NCBI GenBank assembly: GCA_023480885.1
Contig: JAMCWX010000038.1
Location: 1-32,183, forward strand
Source of the DNA: Chloroflexota bacterium
GTDB lineage: Bacteria > Chloroflexota > UBA6077 > FW602-bin22 > JACPRP01
DNA length: 32,183 nucleotides
Direction: 5' to 3'
Numbering within the stretch: the stretch's first letter is position 1; each line of letters begins with the position of its first letter. Positions 21,395-30,546 of the stretch are shown one piece after another. The notes beneath the pieces are model-generated. The model was not told the DNA's origin, ran no database searches, and worked only from the letters and a program-made list of their open reading frames with translations. The position numbers were made by a program, and so were the translations under genes.

Positions 21395-21637
21395 CTACGA
21401 CTGGGGCCCTTTAAGCCGTTTGAACGCCTCGGTTCCGATGCATTCCTCGGCGTGCTTGCACCAATCGATGCAAGACGGCGCCTTGTTTTTGAACACAGTG
21501 GCCTTGCAATTAGGGCAGGTCGTCTTGATCTCGTCGCTCCAGATCTCGACCTCGCCCTTGCACCAAGGGCATTCGATGTACTCTGGCACTGGCGACTTAA
21601 TTGTGGTGCTGCCAGGGCAAAACTTGTTTATGGTCAT
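21395..21637 (-). CDS. Small cysteine-rich zinc-ribbon protein
   Basis: A protein of 80 residues with a GGGAG ribosome binding site. It has two CxxC knuckles (ECPWCKGEV and TCPNCKATV), as in a zinc ribbon. A third cysteine cluster (CIDWCKHAEECIG) could bind a second metal or iron-sulfur cluster. Such short proteins occur in anaerobes, sometimes near phosphohydrolases. No enzymatic role can be assigned. It probably binds zinc and acts in nucleic-acid or protein contacts. Confidence 0.75.
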   Translation of the reverse strand: MTINKFCPGSTTIKSPVPEYIECPWCKGEVEIWSDEIKTTCPNCKATVFKNKAPSCIDWCKHAEECIGTEAFKRLKGPQS

Positions 21638-21669
21638 AGCAACGTCTCCCTGTGGTCGATTTCAAGTTC

Positions 21670-21698
21670 ATGATATGGCAGCGTGCAAAACATGTAAA
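21670..21698 (-). promoter_or_regulatory. Promoter of the zinc-ribbon gene
   Basis: On the minus strand TTTACA (21693-21698), 17 bp, TATCAT (21670-21675), about 33-38 bases ahead of the gene start. Confidence 0.55.
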
Positions 21699-21726
21699 GC
21701 GACTACTGTCACATTTCGGCGAGCAA

Positions 21727-21754
21727 TTGTTCTATTCGGCTGTTAACCTAATAC
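21727..21754 (+). promoter_or_regulatory. Candidate promoter of the DUF5658-like gene
   Basis: TTGTTC (21727-21732), 16 bp, TAATAC (21749-21754), divergent from the zinc-ribbon promoter. Spacing is acceptable and both boxes are one or two bases from consensus. Confidence 0.4.
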
Positions 21755-21831
21755 AGCCCTGTTTTTAGGGACTTTTCACATTACGGCGCTACGCTTTCTT
21801 CAAAGGGAAATGATGGCAGGAGGTGCACCGC

Positions 21832-22182
21832 TTGAGCACGTACGTGAAAACCCTCGGCAACGTTTTCTGGAGTCGAGGAGCGTTGGACGGGATTCGCGCT
21901 CTCCTTCTTGTTCTCGCCACGGCCGCAGTGCTGGACCTCGCGACTGCCCTGCACAACATCTCGACGTTGGGGCTCTCCGCTGAGTTGAATCCTGTTGCGG
22001 TCTACATATTTGCGACTTCAGGGCCGCTGGGTCTCGCCGTGGCGAAGCTTGCTACCGTTGCCTTTGCATCTCTGGCGGCCGTTTACCTGGTCCGATCGGG
22101 GCAAGCGCAGATGGCCAAGGCCACGTTGCTCGTAGGTTCCATCGTCACGATATTCGGGGCGCTGAGCAACGTTTGGAGCTAG
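21832..22182 (+). CDS. DUF5658-like integral membrane protein
   Basis: A protein of 116 residues. TTG 21832 is chosen because AGGAGG ends eight bases upstream; a GTG at 21823 would overlap that site. It has three to four membrane segments: IRALLLVLATAAVLDLATAL, the region from NPVAVYIFA to VYLV, and ATLLVGSIVTIFGALSN. The first span has an aspartate (LDLATAL) and is followed by ELNPVAV. This combination of a D in the span and an E-x-NP motif is the hallmark of the DUF5658 family, whose function is unknown. Confidence 0.65.
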   Translation: MSTYVKTLGNVFWSRGALDGIRALLLVLATAAVLDLATALHNISTLGLSAELNPVAVYIFATSGPLGLAVAKLATVAFASLAAVYLVRSGQAQMAKATLLVGSIVTIFGALSNVWS

Positions 22183-22201
22183 AGCCTCCCTGCGATCTCG
22201 A

Positions 22202-22220
22202 CCTGGTGGAGAGAACCAGG
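22202..22220. terminator. Weak hairpin between convergent genes
   Basis: CCTGGT and ACCAGG form a six-pair stem between the ends of the DUF5658-like gene and the HU gene. There is no T-run, so it is only a possible terminator. Confidence 0.25.
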
Positions 22221-22229
22221 GGCATTCGC

Positions 22230-22517
22230 TCAATCATCGGCAGGCCAGCCTAGTGATTTCTTCAGCGTCCGACTCCCCGTGAAGGCGAGAACATGCCTTT
22301 TGGGGAGGACTATTCTCTCCCCAGTGGAGGGGTTGCGACCAGTTTTCTCGCGGTGCTCTCGGATTTCAAAAACGCCGAAGCCGCTCAAGCTCACGCGCTC
22401 TCCTTCTCGCAAGACCTCGACGAGGCAGTCCAGGACTGCGTCCACCATGTCTTTTGACTGTCTTTGACTGATCCCATTGGTGGCTGCAAGCCTGGCAACA
22501 AAATCCGACTTGTTCAT
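22230..22517 (-). CDS. hup: HU-family DNA-binding protein
   Basis: A protein of 95 residues, the normal HU size. It starts MNKSDFVARLAATNGISQRQ. It has the core GERVSLSGFGVFEIREH and the DNA-binding arm TGRNPSTGERIVLPKRHVLAFTGS, with the conserved RNPxTGE and a proline at its tip. HU dimers bend DNA and compact the nucleoid. It lies 8 bases after gpsA at the end of the long minus-strand cluster. There is no good ribosome binding site, so coupling is likely. Confidence 0.95.
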   Translation of the reverse strand: MNKSDFVARLAATNGISQRQSKDMVDAVLDCLVEVLREGERVSLSGFGVFEIREHREKTGRNPSTGERIVLPKRHVLAFTGSRTLKKSLGWPADD

Positions 22518-22525
22518 TGCGTTGT

Positions 22526-23584
22526 CTACCGCTGCAATATGCTGGGCATCGATTCCTCGATCCCCTGCAGTTCGCTCTTCGGTTCGCGTGTCATTAGCTC
22601 GGCAACGGCTGCCCGTGGGTCCTTGTCCTGAAACAGGACATCGTACATGAGTTCCGTGATAGGCATTTCGATACCATACTTCCTGGCAAGAAGCCTGGCA
22701 GCACGTGTCGTCGAGACGCCTTCAGCCACCATATGCATCGAAGCCTGTATATCAGCTAGCTTGCGTCCCCTGGCAAGCTCTTCTCCGACGAACCTGTTGC
22801 GGCTAAGCCGACTCGAACAAGTCGCCACGAGGTCTCCAAGTCCTGCCAGCCCGGCAAAGGTCAACGGGTTTGCCCCGGCGGCCACGCCAAGTCTGGCGAT
22901 TTCCGCGAGGCCGCGTGTCATGAAGGCGGCTTTTGCGTTATCGCCGACGGCAAGTCCATCACCCATGCCAGCTCCCAGGGCGATAATGTTTTTCAGAGCG
23001 CCTCCGAGTTCCACGCCAACCACGTCGCCGCTGGTGTAGACGCGGAACGTCGGGGTGATCAAGGTTTCCTGCACGACCCTCGCTAGCCCCTCATCACGTG
23101 CGGCAACAACCGCAGTTGCGGGCAGATTCTGGGCGATCTCTCGCGCCAGAGTGGGTCCGGACAGTACGCATATCCGCGATCCGAATTCCTCTGGCAATTC
23201 CTCGGCGATAACCTCAGACATGCGCCTGCAGGCGATGTTGTCGGTTCCGTCAGATTCTATGCCCTTCGACGCGCTCACAAGAATCGTCCCTGGGGCCAAA
23301 CTGCTGCGCAACCTGCCCAGGTTTGACCTCATCGTCTGCGACGGCACCACAAGGAATAGCATCGAACAGTTGCCCAAGACCTGATCTGGGGAACTACTAA
23401 CAGCCAGAGGATTAGGGAAGGTGATTCCAGGTAGGAATCGCCTGTTCTCGCGGTCCGCTTGAAGTGTACTGGCCTCAGTAGCTGTTCTCGCCAACAGGGA
23501 CACATTTAATCGCTTCCGAGCAAGCAGAACTGCCAGCGTCGTGCCCCAGGTCCCTGTGCCGGCTACGACTATATGTGCTGCCAT
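22526..23584 (-). CDS. gpsA: Glycerol-3-phosphate dehydrogenase [NAD(P)+]
   Basis: A protein of 352 residues from ATG 23584, behind GAGGAGGG; the frame continues upstream but lacks a better site. The N-terminal Rossmann fold has GTGTWGTTLAVLLARK. The substrate domain has the family motifs LSGPTLAREIA and VELGGALKNIIALGAGMGDGL (with the catalytic lysine), and later GLGDLVATCSSRLSRN. It reduces dihydroxyacetone phosphate to sn-glycerol-3-phosphate, the backbone for phospholipids. The next gene upstream is plsY, which uses that product. Confidence 0.96.
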   Translation of the reverse strand: MAAHIVVAGTGTWGTTLAVLLARKRLNVSLLARTATEASTLQADRENRRFLPGITFPNPLAVSSSPDQVLGNCSMLFLVVPSQTMRSNLGRLRSSLAPGTILVSASKGIESDGTDNIACRRMSEVIAEELPEEFGSRICVLSGPTLAREIAQNLPATAVVAARDEGLARVVQETLITPTFRVYTSGDVVGVELGGALKNIIALGAGMGDGLAVGDNAKAAFMTRGLAEIARLGVAAGANPLTFAGLAGLGDLVATCSSRLSRNRFVGEELARGRKLADIQASMHMVAEGVSTTRAARLLARKYGIEMPITELMYDVLFQDKDPRAAVAELMTREPKSELQGIEESMPSILQR

Positions 23585-23629
23585 AAGATCACCCTCCTCG
23601 AACATCAGCTTCGTTGCCGCCAGGGATCT

Positions 23630-24283
23630 CTAGGGTCGCTCGTGCGCTGTCTCCCCTCGGAGCTTGATGCTTTCACCAAGCTTCCGTTCGTTGCCGGCCA
23701 GGATTCGCGCGATATTGCTACGATGCCGCACGACGACGAGGAGGGCAGCCACGAGCGAAAAAGCCACGTAGGCCCCCGGCAAGCCTGAACCATAGATCGC
23801 GTATGCGAGGGTGAGCAAGGCGACCATAACGGCGCCAGCAACCGACCCGAGAGAGACATAGCGAGACCACACGATCAAGCCAGCCGCCAGGACAATGCCA
23901 ACAGTTGTCGTGAGCGGAGAGAAAAGAAGCATAACGCCCATGCTGCTCGACACGCCCTTGCCCCCCTTCCAGCCGATATACACCGGCCAGTTGTGTCCCG
24001 CTATGGCTGCCAGCGCGCAAATTACCTCGGCCGCAGGGTCCGAGATGAGCCATCGCGCGAGTAAGACTGGAACGACCGCCTTCGCGATATCGAGCACGAA
24101 CACTATTGCGGACGCCTGCCATCCAAGCGTACGCAAAGCATTCGTGGCACCAGTGTTTCCGCTACCATAATGCCGTATATCTATTCCTCTGGTAATATGG
24201 CCAAGGAGAAGTCCAAAAGGGATAGCGCCAAGTAGATACGCGACAACGGCGAAGAGCAAGTACGACAGGTACGACAACTGCAA
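23630..24283 (-). CDS. plsY: Acyl-phosphate:glycerol-3-phosphate acyltransferase
   Basis: A protein of 217 residues, multi-spanning membrane protein, starting at TTG 24283 after GGGAG. The PlsY motifs are present: GAIPFGLLLG, RHYGSGNTGATNALRTLG and GHNWPVYIGWKGGKGVSSS. It makes lysophosphatidic acid from glycerol-3-phosphate and acyl-phosphate at the inner membrane. It is placed one base after der and upstream of gpsA, so substrate and enzyme are co-encoded. Confidence 0.96.
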   Translation of the reverse strand: MQLSYLSYLLFAVVAYLLGAIPFGLLLGHITRGIDIRHYGSGNTGATNALRTLGWQASAIVFVLDIAKAVVPVLLARWLISDPAAEVICALAAIAGHNWPVYIGWKGGKGVSSSMGVMLLFSPLTTTVGIVLAAGLIVWSRYVSLGSVAGAVMVALLTLAYAIYGSGLPGAYVAFSLVAALLVVVRHRSNIARILAGNERKLGESIKLRGETAHERP

Positions 24284-24284
24284 A

Positions 24285-25628
24285 CTACTCCCTTCCCTGA
24301 TTTCTGACTTCAGCCTCAGTTCTGCCCCTGAAAATCAGCTTAATTGCGGTGCCTTCAAAGCCGAAGTGTTCTCTCAGCCTGTTCTCGAGGTAGCGTTCGA
24401 AACTGAAATGAACGAGCTTTGGATTATTGACGAAAAACACGAAGGTGGGCGGATCCGTTTGAGTTTGCGTAACGTAATAGATTTTCAGGGGTCTGCCCTT
24501 CATTGAAGGCGGCGTGTGTTCGAGGACTGCCTGCCTGATAGCGTCATTCAAGATGCCTGTCGGCACCCTTTTGCCCCTTTCCGCCTTTATCCTCAAGGCA
24601 GTATCAGCTATCTGATCGAGCCTTTGCCTGGTTTTGGCTGAAACAAACAAGATCGGCGCATAGTTCAAGAATTTGAACTCGCCTCTTATACGGTGAGCGT
24701 ATTCGATCATCGTCTTATCTGTCTTCTTTATCAAATCCCACTTGTTTACCACCAGCTCTATGCCCTTGAACGCCTGCTGTGCGTATCCTGCGATGTGAGT
24801 ATCCTGGTCGGTAACGCCCTCAACCGCGTCGATCACGAGAGCGACGACGTCAGCACGGTCGATAGCGCGAAGTGCGCGCATGGCGCTGTACTTCTCGATA
24901 CCAGGGATGATCTTGCCCCGACGTCGAATGCCAGCTGTATCGATAAGTAGCACAGGATTACCCTCGTGATCGATCATAGTATCGATAGCATCCCTCGTAG
25001 TGCCAGGCACTTCGCTGACGATAACCCGCTCGCGACCGAGAATGGCGTTGAGTATGGACGACTTGCCCACGTTTGGTCTGCCTACTATGGCGATGCTAAC
25101 AAAAGCCCCGCGCTCCTCCACGGCCACTTCGGGAGGTAACAACTGAACGATCCCATCCAGAAGGTCTCCGGTGCCGATTCCATGAATGGCCGAAAGCGGC
25201 AGCACCTCGCCAAGTCCCAACTCGTAGAACTGCACTACGTCGAGGCGACGCTCTTCCGAATCGGCCTTATTCGCGGCGACGAGGACCGGTTTGGTCGAGC
25301 GACGGAGTACTTCTGCGATATCCAGATCGTCAGCCGTGATGCCTTCCTTGGCGTTGACCAGAAAGACGACGACATCCGCCTCCGCGATGGCGAGTTCGGC
25401 CTGCTGTCGAACGAGATGGCTAAAGTCAGCGTCTGGCGTTAGCTCAAGGCCACCGGTGTCGATAAGCGTGAAGGCGCGCAAGCTCCATTCGGTGTCAGCA
25501 TAGAGCCTGTCACGCGTAGTTCCAGGCACGTCTTCTACTATCGCCACGCGCTCGCCCACGAGACGGTTAAACAACGTTGATTTGCCCACGTTGGGCCTGC
25601 CTACAATAGCAACCAGGGGTTTGGGCAC
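24285..25628 (-). CDS. der: Ribosome biogenesis GTPase Der (EngA)
   Basis: A protein of 447 residues starting at GTG 25628 with GGAGG upstream. It has two tandem G domains. The first has VGRPNVGKSTLFNRL, DTGG and NKADS; the second has VGRPNVGKSSILNAI, DTAGIRRRG and NKWD. The C-terminal KH-like domain contains KIYYVTQTQTDPPTFVFFVN. Der acts in maturation of the 50S ribosomal subunit. Two GTPase domains in one chain is unique to this family. It lies between cdaR and plsY. Confidence 0.97.
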   Translation of the reverse strand: MPKPLVAIVGRPNVGKSTLFNRLVGERVAIVEDVPGTTRDRLYADTEWSLRAFTLIDTGGLELTPDADFSHLVRQQAELAIAEADVVVFLVNAKEGITADDLDIAEVLRRSTKPVLVAANKADSEERRLDVVQFYELGLGEVLPLSAIHGIGTGDLLDGIVQLLPPEVAVEERGAFVSIAIVGRPNVGKSSILNAILGRERVIVSEVPGTTRDAIDTMIDHEGNPVLLIDTAGIRRRGKIIPGIEKYSAMRALRAIDRADVVALVIDAVEGVTDQDTHIAGYAQQAFKGIELVVNKWDLIKKTDKTMIEYAHRIRGEFKFLNYAPILFVSAKTRQRLDQIADTALRIKAERGKRVPTGILNDAIRQAVLEHTPPSMKGRPLKIYYVTQTQTDPPTFVFFVNNPKLVHFSFERYLENRLREHFGFEGTAIKLIFRGRTEAEVRNQGRE

Positions 25629-25698
25629 ACAAAACCTCCGAACACAAGGGGAATCTACATGAAATATATAGTACCAGTTCCTGGGAATTCGTGCACGC

Positions 25699-26895
25699 CT
25701 ACTGGCGGCGGATAGTTAGCGTAATAGTTTCGGGCGAAGTTGCGTCGAGCCGCAAAGAAGCAGGGAGCGAAATAGTGGGCTTCACGTCGTGAATGCCGAT
25801 GCCAAGGCCAGTAGCATCAACTTCTACTTTAATATCTTGCGGTTTGATTGTAGAGAGAATCGGCATCGGCCCGTATAAGGTGAGTTTGACGGCGGAAGGC
25901 GCTACTGCCGCCTGCAAATCGCCGTTCAATCCTTTCACCGTCGGAGCTGCGGTAACAACTTCACTGCTTTCCAGCGGACTTACAAAGACGCGAACAACCA
26001 GGTTCTGTTTTCGCACCAGAGTGACACCATCGGGAAGGTCGGGCTCGACGACGATCGTGAGGTCGCCTTTCGCGCCCGCGGTATCGACTGCCTTCGTAGG
26101 CAAATACGACTGGTCCGCCAGCACTTTAGGGTCACCAACAACAGTGACTGTGGTGGGGTCCACCACAACGCCGACGATTTGATAGCCCATAGCCACCATC
26201 CCGGTAATGCGCGGAGCCACGGGCACCGTCTTGTAGGTTATCTCCCGTTCGATCGGCAGTTCCACAAACACAGATTCTGGTCTGATTGTTACGCTCTTCA
26301 CCGCTTCCTTTTCAGAGGTCAATGCTTCAGGCTTGAATGGCTGGCTGATTGTCGAAGTGGCGCCCTCAGCGTGTACCTCAACTCGTGCACTGCTAACCGT
26401 GGCGACCTGGCTCTCCGGGCCGCTGACTGTGACTTGTTCAGGCGACACCTTCGGAGGCTTTGAGGTATAGCCAAAAGGTACACTTCCGATGACGTTGATG
26501 TTAACCGGAACGTCTTTGCTCGCGAGGTTCTCCAGACGTAGTGTCACTTTCGATGGTTGGATTTCATCGATTCTCACTCGCGAATCTAGCGCCTCGACGC
26601 GAACTGGTACATCCTGAACTCCCTGTCCGGCCTTGGACGCATCGACGAAGGCTTCGAAGCTGGCTGAAGTCAAATGATCCCACACGTCCTTAGGCGCGGT
26701 TACCTTTAACCTTATTGGCTTGATCTCATCGCGCACTACCAGACCAGAAGGGGCGCCCTTTACTCTTACGGGGATGCTTTGAAAGTAGTCACTGTACGGA
26801 GGATTCTGCTGGTTTGTGACTATAGCCCACAGCGCAGTGGCCAGCGCCAGCGAAAGTAGCATCCAGACGATTTCTCTCCGCAGAAAACTAACCAT
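25699..26895 (-). CDS. cdaR: CdaR (YbbR-domain) regulator of diadenylate cyclase
   Basis: A protein of 398 residues. A single N-terminal membrane anchor (MLLSLALATALWAIV, preceded by basic residues) leads to about four YbbR repeats of roughly 85 residues outside the membrane. These have strands such as VPVRVEALDSRVRIDEIQPS and VTVSGPESQVATVSSARVEV. YbbR proteins regulate CdaA through their extracellular part. It follows cdaA by eight bases, the conserved pairing. The next gene, der, starts about 70 bases further on. Confidence 0.9.
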   Translation of the reverse strand: MVSFLRREIVWMLLSLALATALWAIVTNQQNPPYSDYFQSIPVRVKGAPSGLVVRDEIKPIRLKVTAPKDVWDHLTSASFEAFVDASKAGQGVQDVPVRVEALDSRVRIDEIQPSKVTLRLENLASKDVPVNINVIGSVPFGYTSKPPKVSPEQVTVSGPESQVATVSSARVEVHAEGATSTISQPFKPEALTSEKEAVKSVTIRPESVFVELPIEREITYKTVPVAPRITGMVAMGYQIVGVVVDPTTVTVVGDPKVLADQSYLPTKAVDTAGAKGDLTIVVEPDLPDGVTLVRKQNLVVRVFVSPLESSEVVTAAPTVKGLNGDLQAAVAPSAVKLTLYGPMPILSTIKPQDIKVEVDATGLGIGIHDVKPTISLPASLRLDATSPETITLTIRRQ

Positions 26896-26903
26896 GCCTG
26901 CCT

Positions 26904-27776
26904 CTACCCTCGCTGACCTTTCGCCGCTTTCTCTACTCCTCTGAAGCCTGATTTCTTTCTGGGCCAGGGGAGCAGCACCTCGTGGGGGCCTGAGCGATAG
27001 AGAACTGTTAATACCTTGCGCAACTTGTTCTCATCCAGGTGGCGTACGATGCGGCCGTTGTTGGCGAATGAGATAGTGCCTGTTTCCTCGGATATCACGA
27101 TTGCAAGAGCGTCGGTCCGCTCGGTTATGCCAAGCGCAGCCCGATGCCGCGTTCCAAGCTGGTAATCGACCAAGTTATCCGATAAAGGCAGCACTGTGCC
27201 TGCTGCCAGCACTCTGTCGCCCCGCACTATAACCGCTCCATCGTGAAGCGGGGCATTGGGATAGAAGAGGGTGAGCAGGAGTTCTGCCGAGACCGAGCCG
27301 TCGATGGTGACGCCGGTTTCAGCATATTCCTGCAAGCCAGTCTCTCGCTCCAGCACGATAAGCGCGCCATAGCGCCTTTCCGCAAGCCTTCGTGTGGCCC
27401 TACATATCTCGTCGACGGTTCTAGAGACTCCCTGAACGCTTTGCACGGTAAGCGGGCGATTGATTAGCACGCCTACCCGGCCGATTCGTTCCATAGCCCT
27501 ACGCAGCTCAGGCTGAAAAAGAATAAGCGCCGCTATCGAAAGAATTGGCAGCGAATTGCCCAGCAGCCAGTTCAGTACTGCAAGTTGCGGCAAACTGATG
27601 ACGACGAGAACTGCCACCATAAGCAGTAGTATACCGTACAACACCGAGAAAGCGCTGGTTCCACGCAGAAGACTCAACACACCAAAGATGATTATGGCCA
27701 CGATCAGTATGTCGAGAACGCTCCACAAGTTAAGTCGAGCGATCGTTACCAGGACGCCCTGAGCGAGCTGTTCCAC
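26904..27776 (-). CDS. cdaA: Diadenylate cyclase CdaA
   Basis: A protein of 290 residues starting at GTG 27776. Three hydrophobic segments in the first ~100 residues are followed by the DAC domain. Its motifs are DGAVIVRGDRVLAAGTVLPLS (DGA) and GTRHRAALGITERTDALAIV (RHR), both needed for c-di-AMP synthesis from ATP. It makes the essential second messenger c-di-AMP, which controls potassium and osmolyte balance and wall homeostasis. It is co-transcribed with cdaR. The C-terminus carries a basic tail after the catalytic core. Confidence 0.95.
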   Translation of the reverse strand: MEQLAQGVLVTIARLNLWSVLDILIVAIIIFGVLSLLRGTSAFSVLYGILLLMVAVLVVISLPQLAVLNWLLGNSLPILSIAALILFQPELRRAMERIGRVGVLINRPLTVQSVQGVSRTVDEICRATRRLAERRYGALIVLERETGLQEYAETGVTIDGSVSAELLLTLFYPNAPLHDGAVIVRGDRVLAAGTVLPLSDNLVDYQLGTRHRAALGITERTDALAIVISEETGTISFANNGRIVRHLDENKLRKVLTVLYRSGPHEVLLPWPRKKSGFRGVEKAAKGQRG

Positions 27777-27780
27777 AGTC

Positions 27781-30546
27781 TTACCTTCCAGAGCCAGCCA
27801 AACGCTGGATTGCTATCTGATTCCTGGGGTCTGCCGAAAGCAACCGGCGGTAATACTGAACGCTTTCATCTCGGCGGCCCGAGTCGTAGAGTAGGCCGGC
27901 AACGTGTTCGAGTGCCCACACGTTCCACGGATCGACCTGAAGCATTTGCCGAAGGACTTCAACAGCGTCGTCGTTCCTCCCAGCAGCCATCAATTCCTGC
28001 GCTAGCTCAGTAGCCGACGTTAACGCCTTGCTGGAGAAGCCCATTTTGAGGTAGGTTTCGATGAGTTCCCTTCTCAGGCCAATGTCGTTGGGGAGCAGGC
28101 GAGTGAGGCGTTCCCGAAGAGCTAGCGCTCGCCTGGAGTCGGAGAAACGGTACAGGCCGATCAGACGACGCAAATCGTCGCTAGCTTCTGAGGTCACTCC
28201 ACGCGCCAGTTCCATCTCCACGATCGTTTCCAGTTCCTTGCCTGCCTCGGCAGCGAGGCCAAGGGACAGGTACCCTTCGAAGAGCGTCTTTCGTACACTG
28301 AGATTGTCTGGAACTTTCTCCTCAATGCTGCGGTAGACCGCAACTTCACGGTCCCTCTGCCCGCTAGCTGCGAATCTGCCTGCCAAATTCATCAATTGCG
28401 CCACCGCTTCCTCCACCCTATTCATCTCAAGGTATTGCTGCGCTAGCTCCACATACGCGGTTTCGTCATCGGGGTCGACAGTTTGCATCTCCTCGAGAGT
28501 GCCGACAATTCCTTCGAAGTCGTGCCGCTCCCTTTGGACATCTTTCAGCACCCTCAAGTAGCTAAGCCTCAGCTCCTGAAGCTGGCTTGATCTGGAAGCG
28601 TCGCCTGCCGAGTCCCCCTGGCCAGCAGCGCCGCGCAATACACTGAGCCCAGTTGATAAATGATCGAGCGATGTGGAGGTATCGCCAGTCTTTAGCAAGG
28701 CTAGGGCCAGGTGATATCGTGCTCGCAGTTCGAAGTGCTGATCACCGCCGATGGCTCGTTCGAGATAGTTGACTGCTTCCTGCAACTGACCCAATTGGAG
28801 TAGCTGCACTCCAAGACACAGGTTCAATTCCTTCTTATCAGGAGCGGCGCTGTGCGCCTTAGCGAACTCAGCTACGATTGCATTGGCGTCAGGGTTGTCT
28901 CGAACGCCCCGTGCAAAAGTGTCGAAGAACGGAGGAGGCGACGACCAGTCATCGCCGCTGGCGCTCGCAAGCGTGAGCCGCCAGGATGCTTCAAAGTTGC
29001 CAGGGTCAAGCTCCCAGATCTGTTCGTAAATGGCCTTTGCCTCGGATACCCTGCCCAGGTCGTGGGCGACTTTTGCATACTGCAGCCTGATGTCGATTCT
29101 ATTTGGAGCGAGGTCGATCATCTTTTCGAACAATTCGAGGGCCAGGGTCTTGTTGCCTGCGGCGATGCTCGCCTGGGCCAGAGATGATAGCTTGTCGACG
29201 GCAACAGTGACGTCTCCATGTGCTAACAAGAGAGAAATCAGTTCGCCGCGAACGTCTTGATCCTGTGGACGTAGCACCGCGATACGTGCCAGCGTCTCGG
29301 CCACCATATCTGACTCGTTGCGCACGCGAAACAGATCGATGAGGCAACTGTATTTGTCAAGAGCCTTGTCGTTAGCACCCTCGTTGTGGTAGACCTCCGC
29401 GAGGCGCATTTGAACAGGCAGATACTCTGGCACGCGCTCGATCGCGGCCATACACGCGTCGATGGCGGCAAAATTTAGGCCCAGGCTGAGATATTGCTGC
29501 GCGTTGATCATCCCTGTAAGCGCGATTCGCCTGTCCTCAAATGGCATGGCCACGAGATCATCGAGGCGCACTCCTTGCACATCTGCAATAAGTCTGCCGA
29601 TGTGCTGCAGCGCCAGACCTGAGCCTCTGGACTCGACCTGCGCAGTCATCCCCAGGGCTGAACACAACGTGGCTAGGGCGCCAGGTATGTCTCCCACCGC
29701 CTCGAGCTTTTGTGCCTCAGCCAGGATGGTCTCGGCAGACTCGACAGTTGCGCGCCCACGTGATTTGTCGACCTTGCGGTCGCCGCTGCCAGGTGAATCC
29801 GCGTCCGACTGTGTCGAGGATGGCATCGCAGCAGAACCTCGGGATGGCGACGCAGAACCGTCGGGCCGCGGCGACCAAGCAGGTGCCGACGCGCCCTTTG
29901 TCGGGGCATCGGGTACGGTTTTTTTCGCTAACCCGGCGGAGCGCCAGTCGCTGGTGCCGTTCTCCAGGCTCCTTAGTATAGCGCTCGCTCTTTCATTCGA
30001 GCGATCCAGCTCCAGAGCCCGCCTGCAGGCGCGCACCGCCTGATCCTGGTTTGCAACCTGGGCGTAGGCGTAGGCGATCGCCAGCTCCGCATTTGCTTCA
30101 CGAGCCTTTTCGCCGGCCTTGGCGTAAGCTCGTTTCAGTCGCTGAAGACAATCGATGTTGTCACCGCATTCTTCCTCGGCACGGCGCCAAATCTCCACAG
30201 CTTTGTCGTGCTGCTTCTGCTGAAGATGCAATTCGGCTACCTGCAAGCGCAGGTCTACGGCAATATCGATGCGGCCCAGTTTTCGCTGAATGTCGGCGAT
30301 TCTCGTCAGGATTAGCGTGTCTTTAGGCGATAATTTGTGAAGCGATCCGTACTCCTTGAGAGCCTCGCTCAGCCATCCCCCGTAGTATAAAGAAAGAGCC
30401 AGGCACGTTCGAGCAGTCACGTCATTCGGCACAACGTTTAGCGCGGCCCTATAGGCACGAACCGCGTCAGCCCATTTCGCGGACCTCGCTAACGAGTGTC
30501 CCTCGTTCATAGATTCTCTATATAGCGAAGTCTTGTCTGACACCAT
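27781..30546 (-). CDS. Giant TPR-repeat protein (921 residues)
   Basis: The start codon is ATG 30546, immediately adjacent to the argF stop. The protein is almost wholly built of tetratricopeptide repeats, visible from the N-terminus (KWADAVRAYRAALNVVPNDV, then GWLSEALKEYGSLHKLSPKD) to the C-terminus (ALEHVAGLLYDSGRRDESVQ, then YYRRLLSADPRN). A low-complexity, Pro/Ser-rich linker covers about residues 205-265. There is no signal peptide or membrane segment, so it is cytoplasmic. TPR solenoids mediate protein-protein contacts; a specific partner is unknown. Its place between argF and cdaA is a lineage-specific arrangement rather than a functional clue. Confidence 0.85.
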   Translation of the reverse strand: MVSDKTSLYRESMNEGHSLARSAKWADAVRAYRAALNVVPNDVTARTCLALSLYYGGWLSEALKEYGSLHKLSPKDTLILTRIADIQRKLGRIDIAVDLRLQVAELHLQQKQHDKAVEIWRRAEEECGDNIDCLQRLKRAYAKAGEKAREANAELAIAYAYAQVANQDQAVRACRRALELDRSNERASAILRSLENGTSDWRSAGLAKKTVPDAPTKGASAPAWSPRPDGSASPSRGSAAMPSSTQSDADSPGSGDRKVDKSRGRATVESAETILAEAQKLEAVGDIPGALATLCSALGMTAQVESRGSGLALQHIGRLIADVQGVRLDDLVAMPFEDRRIALTGMINAQQYLSLGLNFAAIDACMAAIERVPEYLPVQMRLAEVYHNEGANDKALDKYSCLIDLFRVRNESDMVAETLARIAVLRPQDQDVRGELISLLLAHGDVTVAVDKLSSLAQASIAAGNKTLALELFEKMIDLAPNRIDIRLQYAKVAHDLGRVSEAKAIYEQIWELDPGNFEASWRLTLASASGDDWSSPPPFFDTFARGVRDNPDANAIVAEFAKAHSAAPDKKELNLCLGVQLLQLGQLQEAVNYLERAIGGDQHFELRARYHLALALLKTGDTSTSLDHLSTGLSVLRGAAGQGDSAGDASRSSQLQELRLSYLRVLKDVQRERHDFEGIVGTLEEMQTVDPDDETAYVELAQQYLEMNRVEEAVAQLMNLAGRFAASGQRDREVAVYRSIEEKVPDNLSVRKTLFEGYLSLGLAAEAGKELETIVEMELARGVTSEASDDLRRLIGLYRFSDSRRALALRERLTRLLPNDIGLRRELIETYLKMGFSSKALTSATELAQELMAAGRNDDAVEVLRQMLQVDPWNVWALEHVAGLLYDSGRRDESVQYYRRLLSADPRNQIAIQRLAGSGR